14,590 bases of DNA from NCBI GenBank assembly GCA_038143955.1, contig JAYQMT010000006.1:1-14590 (forward strand), written 5' to 3'. The notes beneath the pieces are model-generated. The model had not been told where the DNA came from. It worked only from the letters and a program-made list of their open reading frames with translations, and searched no databases. Made by a program: the position numbers and the translations under genes. Shown here in pieces: positions 8,189 through 14,590 of this stretch (position 1 is the first letter of the stretch; each line of letters starts with the position of its first letter). The DNA comes from Porticoccus sp038143955 (GTDB lineage Bacteria > Pseudomonadota > Gammaproteobacteria > Pseudomonadales > Porticoccaceae).

Positions 8189-8659
8189 TTCTTATTATTT
8201 CAGGAACATCAGAAATGAAGTTTCAGAGGCTCGTGGATGCCGTTAATGCTAGTAAGTATTTGGACAAGATGGTATTTCAACATGGGGTCAATTCAATGGA
8301 GATGTTTCTAGGGCGCGAATGTCAAGACTATTGGACAAGGTCAGATATGCTAAAATACATAAAGTCTGCGGATTTGATAATTTCGCACGCCGGTATAGGG
8401 TCGATATTAGACTGTTTATATTTTAATAAAAAATTGATTCTTGTTGAAAGAAAACAAGAGCTTTTTAGAATCAAAGGCTGACCAATCTGCGGCGATAGAA
8501 TATTTTAAGCATTATCATGGCATCGATGTTTGTGGTTGCTTATCTGAACTAGATCCACTAATTGCTAAAAAACTCGCAGAATCAAATAAGCCTGCGGACG
8601 AGGGAAATCAGGTGCCAAAAAAAATTAGTGAATCTATTCGTGATTTTTTAAGTTTTTGA
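8185..8659 (+). CDS. pssE: PssE/Alg13-like glycosyltransferase subunit, one frame break
   Basis: Catalytic donor-binding partner of the preceding PssD-like protein, corresponding to the C-terminal half of GT28 enzymes. It opens MILIISGTSEMKFQRLVDAV (the family's h-V-T-h-G-T…F-x-R-L) and carries SADLIISHAGIGSILDCLYF, the sugar-nucleotide site with the HAGxGS loop. One extra T in the T5 run 8462-8466 breaks the frame. Removing it gives VERKQELLESKADQSAAIEY and about 157 residues, normal for PssE. The EH.DxHQ segment seen in many family members is here changed to ESKADQSA, so donor contacts may differ. It ends by overlapping the wzx start (TGATG). Confidence 0.85.
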
Positions 8660-9875
8660 TGAAAAAACTTACTTTAGATTTAATTTTTAGAATCATTGGC
8701 ATTTCTGCTAAGCTTGGAACGGTTATTTTATTAGAGCGAAGCCTTAGTACTGATGAATTTGCTCAGTATGCAATATTCCTTGCTCTAATAGCTTTAACAT
8801 CTAATATTTTCCGCTTTGGTTCTGATAACTTGCTGTTCCGTATTTCAACAAGTCGGTCGCTACTGGATCTGTCTCAGGCACTTGCCAACCTAGTTGACTT
8901 TTATAAACATAGTTTTTTTCTTAAAGTTGCGCTGGCTATTTTTGCGAGCTACTTTTTTTCGATTGTTGAGGTATGCATCCTAATTGTCAGTATTGAAAGT
9001 CTCTCATTGCTTCATTATTACAGTTTAGTGATAAGAGCTAGGGGGAGATCAGTAAGTCAATTTTTGTTTTTGAGGTTGCCCCAAATGTGGTTTTTATACT
9101 TTTAGTCTTATTAACCTCATTGACAGCAGGCCAAGATGCAATTGTGATGCAATATATGACTATTTTATTTATCAGTTTGGCGTGCTTAATTAAAGAGAGA
9201 AAGTTAATCAGTTACTGTTTACGGCGTCATCAAAGCGTTACTAAAACCCCATTAAAAGAATATCTGAAGGAAATTTCATTTTTTGGTTTTACTAATTTCT
9301 CAAATTCATTTACGTCCTGGGGTGACGTCTTGTTAATTGGCCTGCTTTTTGATCCTGAGTTAACCGCGGCCTATTTTTTGTTAACAAGAGTGTTTACCGG
9401 ATGCGAACGGATAGCGATAATACCTCTTTATCCTGTCTATAATTTTTTGGGCAAAGAGTTTCAGAGGAATGGCTATATTTTAAGAACGAACGCATTAAAG
9501 ATTGTACCTGCATTTGTTGGCTATTCTGCCATCCTATTATTTGGGTCTATAGGGCTGACAGTCGCGTTAGATATATTGCCCAATGATATATTTACCGGGC
9601 TTGATGTTATATCTTTGCCTATCCAAGTAGCTTTACTATTGTCGATGTTTATCGTTTCCAGTGGCACTGTTATCGAACACATTAGCTTAGTAACAGGTTT
9701 TCAAAAAATGGCGCTTGTTAATTCATTAGGGATTATTATGGTTCGATTGTGCTTTATCTCTATTATGTTGTTGGTTTTAGAGTTTGATTTTATTCTTTAT
9801 ATTTTTTCTGCTGTGGTAATTATCTTGTCGGGTAGAATGGTTTTGTTAAGGAAAATGCTTCTTAGGAGTAAGTAA
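8659..9875 (+). CDS. wzx: Wzx-type polysaccharide flippase, one frame break
   Basis: Multi-span MOP-superfamily lipid-linked oligosaccharide flippase, about 405 residues as reconstructed. The N-terminus (MKKLTLDLIFRIIGISAKLG) followed by TVILLERSLSTDEFAQYAIF is the standard Wzx/RfbX opening. Hydrophobic helices recur throughout, including SFFGFTNFSNSFTSWGDVLLIGLL mid-protein, where flippases carry a similar SW.D.l.iG. motif, and alternating helices to the end. The frame breaks in the G5 run 9041-9045 (one G missing). Adding it joins VIRARG to EISKSIFVFEVAPNVVFILL; without it translation stops at 9103-9105. ATG 8659 overlaps the upstream stop; a TTG three bases earlier is not needed. It is followed by the acetyltransferase gene with a one-base overlap (TAATG). 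Confidence 0.85.
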
Positions 9876-10432
9876 TGTATAAGTCTTTTATTCAATTTAA
9901 GTTTCTCAGTAATGATCTAAAGCGTTATTGGGGTGAGAATCAATTTTTTGGTTGCAGTGTTTTTACTTTATTTATTTGGATTCAGTCTTGGAATAATCTA
10001 TCTTACAGAGTCAGGCGATTTTTGTTTCTTTTACCAAGCCCACTTAAATTTATGTTTTTTCCACTGAGTTTCTTCATTGATCGCTTTTTTTCATTGATTT
10101 TAGGTACGAATATTCCAGCTTCAGCCGAGATAGGTCCGAGATTTTATATTGCGCACATTGGCCCCGTGACTGTTGGAAGACATACCAAAGCAGGCAGCGA
10201 CTTTTTTATCAGACAGGGCGTTACCATTGGTGGAAATGGAAAAGAGGGTGGACATCCATGTTTCGGTAACAACGTTACTATCGGTGCAAATGCCTGTGTG
10301 GTTGGACCAATTATGGTAGGAAATGGAGCGTTTGTGGGCGCTAATACTTTTCTGAACAAAGATCTATGTTCCGAAGGTAAAGCCATTGGTGCTAAATGTG
10401 TCATAATTCCGCCTTCTGAGAACGGTTTATAA
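9875..10432 (+). CDS. Serine-acetyltransferase-like hexapeptide O-acetyltransferase, intact
   Basis: 185 residues. The N-terminal half is helical and hydrophobic (SPLKFMFFPLSFFIDRFFSLILG) and may lie against the membrane. The C-terminal half is a left-handed beta-helix built of hexapeptides: ASAEIGPRFYIAHIGPVTVG, VTIGGNGKEGG and NNVTIGANACVVGPIMVGNG. H94 and H127 sit where CysE-type acetyltransferases have their active-site histidines. In a polysaccharide locus this type (as in WcaB-like proteins) most likely O-acetylates a sugar residue with acetyl-CoA rather than making O-acetylserine. An AGGAG Shine-Dalgarno lies six bases before the ATG, which overlaps the wzx stop. The Cys-containing C-terminus (DLCSEGKAIGAKCVIIPP) is slightly unusual. 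Confidence 0.85.
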   Translation: MYKSFIQFKFLSNDLKRYWGENQFFGCSVFTLFIWIQSWNNLSYRVRRFLFLLPSPLKFMFFPLSFFIDRFFSLILGTNIPASAEIGPRFYIAHIGPVTVGRHTKAGSDFFIRQGVTIGGNGKEGGHPCFGNNVTIGANACVVGPIMVGNGAFVGANTFLNKDLCSEGKAIGAKCVIIPPSENGL

Positions 10433-10443
10433 TGTACTAGCGT

Positions 10444-11544
10444 ATGAGCAATTCTTTATACAACTATTCAATGGCTATTTTAATGGTTTTAGCTGTTATT
10501 CCCCTTCAGAGAATTGGATTAGGGAGTAGCCACTTATTAGTCTACTTTTTTGCGTTTCTTACTTTTTGCTTAATGCTAAGGTTTTATTTTGATTTTAGAT
10601 CTTTACTCTTTTTAATCATGATGGAAATTGCACTTATAGCCACCCTGATGATTAGCGAGACCGTTGTTATTCAGAATAGTCTGTTTTTGTATTTCCAGGT
10701 CATTTTATTATTGGCTAGTCTTAGAATGCCTACTCACTATTTAATGCGAGCTAGTTATGTTTTTGATCGTTATGCTATTTTTTTTATTCTGTGTGTTATT
10801 TTATATTTTTGGATTTTCAAATCATCCCAGACTTCCGGGCAAATAAGCAGAGGTCAGTTCGATGGCTCCACTTCCTTTATTGCTACGCTCGGTATCCTTT
10901 TAGCTATATATATTGCGGCGCCCGATGGGTCAATCCATAAGAAGTGGAAAACTCTCATTCTTAAACTCCCGGCATATTGTATTGGATTTTTACGAGCGAT
11001 AATTTCTGGTGTGAGGGGTAGTATTATTTTTGGTGTGATTGGATCTTTAATTGTATTGCGTAATAAAATAAAATTATCCAGAATGCTTTTTGTCTATAGT
11101 GCCTTTGCGGTCACATTAGTTGTTGCTTTTTATTCCCTAGGGGTATTTGATTTATTTTTAACACGAATGACATTTTCGGGCACCTCTGAACAAGATCTGA
11201 TTTTGGCGACTTCAGGAAGATGGGCTAGCTGGATGTTTATCTATGATCAGGTTACTCAATCTAATTTTATATGAATGACTTTTGGACATGGCTTAGGAGC
11301 TATGGAGATTGCTACGACCGCAGGTTACGAATATCCCCATTTTGATGCTCTATTAATTGTTTATGAAACTGGATTAGTCGGCCTCTCTATTTTTGCATTA
11401 TGCTTAGTAAGAATTTGTCAACAATATTCATTACTAATTACCTTTATTGTTCTTTCAAACGGTTTACATACTAACTTTTCGTTTTTTCTTGGGCTTTGTA
11501 TCTTTATTCCGTTATTAGCGGGCAAACAATTAAGAGCAAGGTAG
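10444..11544 (+). CDS. wzy: Wzy-type O-antigen/capsule polymerase with an in-frame TGA
   Basis: Very hydrophobic, with about ten predicted membrane segments along 366 codons, placed between an acetyltransferase and a glycosyltransferase in a locus with Wzx and Wzz. It is assigned as the polymerase that links repeat units in the periplasm. Sequence is weakly conserved in this family. The recognisable part is SGVRGSIIFG, then SGRWASWMFIYDQV and, after the break, MTFGHGLGAMEI…YPHFDALLIVYETGLVGLS. This is the large periplasmic loop and the following helix of Wzy/O-antigen-ligase-like proteins. A TGA at 11272-11274 interrupts exactly this loop, and the frame continues unchanged with ATG 11275. A single substitution (for example GGA for Gly) would restore one protein. 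No separate gene is likely at 11275, since it would start in mid-domain. Confidence 0.8.
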
Positions 11545-11639
11545 ATTTTGGATAAGAGTTATAGTTCGATTGATAGTTTTTGGTTTCCAGGACCTAACTC
11601 AACAATTCCTGATTACTAAAAAAGGGGGGCTTAATACAA

Positions 11640-12362
11640 ATGCGCGTTTTAATATCGGTTATTAGTCACGGCCAAAGAACATTGGTACAAGAATTTCTTT
11701 TATCTTTGGATAGGTATCTAACTGCCTCTGAGTATGAGGTGGTTGTTTGCGTAACTAATAACCTCGAAGATCTTCCGTGGGATGAAAAATTCAAGAAATT
11801 TTCACTTTATACTATCCAAAATATTAATCCTAAAGGCTTCGGAGACAACCATAATTCAGCATTTTCTGCATACAATTCGGACCTTTTTTTCATTGTTAAC
11901 CCAGATATTTTGCTATGTCAGGAAATGCGGCTAGATTGGCTTATTCATCAAATTCCACAATACGGACTTGCGTCTCCCTGTATAATTTCACCGTCAGGGG
12001 ATATTGAGGATTTTTGTAGAACTGATCCATCATTGATGAATCTTGTTATGAGAAGAATTGGGATTAAGACTAGCGGCATTCCATCGCGCTACACTTGGAT
12101 TGCAGGTATGTTTATGATGTTTCATTCAAACTTTTATAGAGCAATCAAGGGATTTGATACTAGGTATTTTATGTATGTAGAGGACTGTGACCTCTGTAAA
12201 GCTATTAGATTGAATTCTGGCGAGTTACGTGTTTTACATGAGTATGAGGTGATTCATGCTGCTCAACGAGCATCGAATAGATTATCAAAACATTCATGGT
12301 GGCACGTTAAGAGTTTAATTAAATTTTGGTTAAAAACTGCTCGTCAATACCCAAAAATATAG
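11640..12362 (+). CDS. WbbL-like GT2 glycosyltransferase (probable rhamnosyltransferase), intact
   Basis: 240 residues, inverting GT-A enzyme. MRVLISVISHG begins the nucleotide-binding fold. NPKGFGDNHNSAF (63-75) and the N87-P88-D89 motif, standing for DxD, are typical of WbbL/rhamnosyltransferase-type GT2 proteins. So are WIAGMFMMF, GFDTRYFMYVEDCDLCKAIR with its acidic base region, and the late H-A-A-Q-R-A-S segment. Presence of rmlBAC right after it makes dTDP-L-rhamnose a likely donor (inference). A purine-rich AAAAAAGGGGGG at 11618-11629 ends ten bases before the ATG and probably serves as ribosome-binding site. It is the last gene before a 221-base gap and the nucleotide-sugar genes. Confidence 0.86.
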   Translation: MRVLISVISHGQRTLVQEFLLSLDRYLTASEYEVVVCVTNNLEDLPWDEKFKKFSLYTIQNINPKGFGDNHNSAFSAYNSDLFFIVNPDILLCQEMRLDWLIHQIPQYGLASPCIISPSGDIEDFCRTDPSLMNLVMRRIGIKTSGIPSRYTWIAGMFMMFHSNFYRAIKGFDTRYFMYVEDCDLCKAIRLNSGELRVLHEYEVIHAAQRASNRLSKHSWWHVKSLIKFWLKTARQYPKI

Positions 12363-12583
12363 TTAAAAGTCTGTATCAAAAGTTGTAGGCTTTCATTCTA
12401 ATCACTAGGATGGAAAAATTCTTAAAACCTTAATTGGGTTTTTAGATATGATTAAAAAGGAACATTTTTTAGGGCGATTAAACTCTATGGGGGATTGTAA
12501 AGCATAAACTTATAGCTAAATTAATTTATGATTTGACTAGTTTTCAGACTGCAAACTAGGCATGATACTTTTAGGAAAATATT
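12363..12583 (+). other. Intergenic gap between the transferase block and rmlBAC
   Basis: 221 bases without a credible gene, the largest gap after the operon leader. It contains a weak terminator-like stem (12424-12443). A TTGACT at 12533-12538 could be a -35 box, but no good -10 stands at 16-18 bases (the 17-base site reads CTAGGC). An AGGA at 12573-12576 is the rmlB ribosome-binding site. An internal promoter for the rhamnose genes is possible but unproven. Confidence 0.4.
12424..12443 (+). terminator. Weak terminator-like stem with T-tract after the GT2 gene
   Basis: AAAACC (12424-12429) pairs with GGTTTT (12437-12442) around a seven-base loop and runs into TTTTT at 12439-12443. The stem is short with only two G-C pairs, so it would be a leaky terminator at best. 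Antitermination by an RfaH-like factor would favour read-through into rmlB. Confidence 0.25.
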
Positions 12584-13642
12584 ATGAAATTTTTAATTAC
12601 GGGCGGAGCTGGCTTTATTGGCAGTGCTGTGATCCGCTTAATTTATAGCCACGAAGAACACACAGTTGTTAATTTAGACAAACTAACCTACGCAGGTAAT
12701 CTCGATTCCCTTGAGGGTGTTGAAGATTCACAGCGATACTGTCAAGAGAAGGTAGATATATGCCATGCACCGGCTTTGGCAAGAGTATTTAAACAGCATA
12801 AACCTGACTGTGTTATGCATCTAGCAGCTGAAAGTCATGTAGATCGCTCAATTGATGGTCCTATGGATTTTATCGATACCAACATTGTGGGGACTTTTAA
12901 TCTTCTGGAGGCATCAAGGAATTATTTTGAAAGTTTAGAAGAGATAGATAAAAAAAAATTTCGTTTTCATCATATTTCCACTGATGAAGTTTATGGTGAT
13001 TTAAAAGGAACTGATGCTTTGTTTACAGAGCAAACTGCCTATTCACCTTCTTCCCCTTATTCTGCCAGTAAAGCTGCATCTGATCATTTAGTTCGTGCCT
13101 GGTGGAGGACCTATGGTTTGCCAGTAGTCATCACTAACTGCTCAAATAATTATGGCCCTTTTCATTTTCCTGAAAAGCTTATTCCTCATGTCATTTTGAA
13201 TGCTATACATGGAAAACAATTACCCATTTACGGTGATGGCTCACAGATACGTGATTGGCTATATGTGGAAGATCATGCAAAGGCGCTGTTTAGGGTGGCT
13301 ATAAAAGGTAGAATTGGTGAGACCTATAATATAGGTGGTCACAATGAGAAAACTAATCTTGCAGTAGTTGAAGCTATTTGTGATTTACTTGAGGAGCTTG
13401 CATCAGAAAAGCCACAAGGTGTTAATAAGTATCGAGATTTAATAACCTTTGTTAGAGATCGTCCTGGACATGATGTGCGTTATGCTATTGATGCGTCTAA
13501 AATTGAGCGTGAGCTGGGTTGGGTGCCAGAAGAAACATTTGAAACTGGTTTGCGTAAGACTGTTCAATGGTATTTAGATAATCGCCAATGGTGGAAGAGA
13601 GTGCTTTCGGGCGCCTATCGTCTTGAGCGTTTAGGAGAATAA
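12584..13642 (+). CDS. rmlB: dTDP-glucose 4,6-dehydratase (RmlB), intact
   Basis: Second step of dTDP-L-rhamnose synthesis: dTDP-glucose to dTDP-4-keto-6-deoxyglucose, NAD-dependent, cytoplasmic. 352 residues, full length. TGGAGFIGS at 6-14 is the NAD-binding loop. ISTDEVYGDL holds the catalytic T133-D134-E135, and Y159-SAS-K163 is the SDR pair. HLAAESHVDRSIDGP, NCSNNYGPFHFPEKLIP and RDWLYVEDHAKAL are RmlB signatures. A good Shine-Dalgarno (AGGA, seven bases before ATG) supports the start. rmlA begins one base after the stop. It is one of the few genes in the window with no frame break. RffG is the nearest alternative name; the rmlA and rmlC neighbours favour RmlB. Confidence 0.97.
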   Translation: MKFLITGGAGFIGSAVIRLIYSHEEHTVVNLDKLTYAGNLDSLEGVEDSQRYCQEKVDICHAPALARVFKQHKPDCVMHLAAESHVDRSIDGPMDFIDTNIVGTFNLLEASRNYFESLEEIDKKKFRFHHISTDEVYGDLKGTDALFTEQTAYSPSSPYSASKAASDHLVRAWWRTYGLPVVITNCSNNYGPFHFPEKLIPHVILNAIHGKQLPIYGDGSQIRDWLYVEDHAKALFRVAIKGRIGETYNIGGHNEKTNLAVVEAICDLLEELASEKPQGVNKYRDLITFVRDRPGHDVRYAIDASKIERELGWVPEETFETGLRKTVQWYLDNRQWWKRVLSGAYRLERLGE

Positions 13643-13643
13643 T

Positions 13644-14527
13644 ATGGCTACAAATTACAAAGGAATTGTATTGGCGGGCGGTTCAGGAACGCGACTTTAT
13701 CCTATAACTAAAGGTGTTTCAAAGCAGTTATTGCCAGTCTATGATAAACCAATGATTTACTATCCAATTTCTGTATTAATGCTTGCAGGTATTAAAGAAA
13801 TTTTGGTTATTTCACACCTGAAGATATATCAGGTTATCAACGTCTATTAGGCGATGGTTCTGATTTTGGTATTGAAATTGAATATGCTACTCAGCAAAGT
13901 CCAAATGGCCTGGCTCAAGCCTTCATAATAGGTGAAGATTTTATTGGCAATAGTAATGTTGCCTTAGTGCTTGGAGATAATATTTTTTATGGTCAAAATT
14001 TCACCGCAAATCTAAAAGAAGCTACCTCTAAAGTTAGTGGTGCAACTGTTTTTGGTTACCACGTGAAAGACCCTGAGCGATTCGGTGTTATTGATTTTGA
14101 TACAAATGGCAAAGTTACCTCCATTGAAGAGAAACCGAACAACCCTAAATCAAATTTCGCAGTTACAGGGTTATATTTTTACGATAACGATGTTATTAGA
14201 ATTGCTAAATCTATAAAACCTTCTTCTCGTGGTGAATTAGAAATTACTGATATTAATAACGCCTATCAAAATAGAGGGGATCTAGCAGTTGAGCTCTTAG
14301 GTCGAGGTTTTGCCTGGCTTGATACAGGGACTCATGATTCCTTAATTGAAGCTGGCCAATTTGTGCAAACGGTTGAGCATCGTCAGGGCCTCAAAGTAGC
14401 TTGCTTGGAAGAAATTGCGTTTCATCAAAGTTGGATAACAAAAGATATGTTATTAAAACAAGCCCAAGCGCATAAAAAAACTAACTACGGCGAATATTTA
14501 ATTAAGGTAGCTGGTGGCTATAAATGA
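13644..14527 (+). CDS. rmlA: Glucose-1-phosphate thymidylyltransferase (RmlA), one frame break
   Basis: First step of the rhamnose pathway: glucose-1-phosphate + dTTP to dTDP-glucose. IVLAGGSGTRLYPIT (8-22) and SKQLLPVYDKPMIYYP (26-41) are the nucleotide-binding and sugar-phosphate signatures. LGDNIFYG carries the metal-binding Asp, and EEKPNNPKSNFAVTGLYFYD and RGFAWLDTGTHDSLIEA complete the family pattern. One base is missing near 13812-13814: ISH should read IST, followed by PEDISGYQRLLGDGSDFGIE. Without repair translation stops at 13848-13850. Reconstructed length is about 294 residues, normal for RmlA. The stop overlaps the rmlC start (ATGA). Confidence 0.95.
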
Positions 14528-14590
14528 ATGTGATCAAAACTAAATTAAAAGACTGTATGATTATTGAGCCTAAAGTTTATGGTGATAAGC
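14524..14590 (+). CDS. rmlC: dTDP-4-dehydrorhamnose 3,5-epimerase (RmlC), 5' fragment
   Basis: Third step of dTDP-L-rhamnose synthesis. Only the first 22 codons are inside the window. They read MNVIKTKLKDCMIIEPKVYG then DK, matching the strongly conserved RmlC start (MxVIxTxxxDxxIIEPKVFGDxRG). ATG 14524 overlaps the rmlA stop (ATGA). The gene runs off the right edge; rmlD is expected beyond or elsewhere. Confidence 0.88.
   Translation, partial: MNVIKTKLKDCMIIEPKVYGDK

Noticed and set aside
982..9045. Phase variation through slipped-strand homopolymers
   Set aside because: The runs are only 4-7 bases and are spread over nearly every gene. Phase-variable tracts are usually longer and confined to one or two genes.
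11272..11274. UGA recoding (selenocysteine or alternative code)
   Set aside because: Only one in-frame TGA is seen without a frame change, other genes end normally at TGA (for example 7754 and 14527), and Wzy is not a selenoprotein family.

Overview
The window is most of a surface-polysaccharide (O-antigen, capsule or exopolysaccharide) biosynthesis locus of the Wzx/Wzy type. Every supported gene lies on the + strand. AT-rich composition, an RfaH-type antiterminator, an EPS-associated MarR-like regulator, a Wzz chain-length protein and rmlBAC together suggest a Gram-negative proteobacterium, most likely a low-GC gammaproteobacterium. The genus cannot be read from the sequence.

Layout. 1-447: 3' part of an RfaH/NusG-like antiterminator gene. 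448-600: control leader with a sigma70-like promoter, a 15-bp palindrome at the expected transcription start, an AT-rich hairpin and an ops-like element (GCGGTAGC). 601-1864: MarR-like EPS regulator and wzz. 2035-3043: galE. 3179-5327: two GT-B glycosyltransferases. 5324-6600: a membrane-anchored Pol-beta-type nucleotidyltransferase followed by a thymidylate-kinase-like P-loop protein, the least ordinary part of the locus. 6614-8659: a GT4 glycosyltransferase and a split PssD/PssE (Alg14/Alg13-like) transferase. 8659-11544: Wzx flippase, serine-acetyltransferase-like O-acetyltransferase and Wzy polymerase. 11640-12362: WbbL-like GT2. 12584-14590: rmlB, rmlA and the start of rmlC.

How it works together (inference from families). 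GalE supplies UDP-Gal or UDP-GalNAc, and RmlBAC (with RmlD presumably beyond the right edge) supplies dTDP-L-rhamnose. Two GT4 enzymes, one further GT-B enzyme, PssDE and the GT2 enzyme assemble the repeat unit on undecaprenyl phosphate. The acetyltransferase and perhaps the nucleotidyltransferase/kinase pair modify it or supply a donor. Wzx flips, Wzy polymerises and Wzz sets chain length. The local RfaH-like protein could load at the ops-like site and carry RNA polymerase through the roughly 14-kb operon. No initiating phosphoglycosyltransferase is visible in the window.

Main caveat: at least eleven single-base frame breaks and one in-frame TGA interrupt 10 of the 18 genes. Several lie in short homopolymers, and protein similarity continues cleanly on the other side of each. 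This looks more like sequencing or assembly error than decay. Broken genes are therefore given as full reconstructed spans with the break stated.
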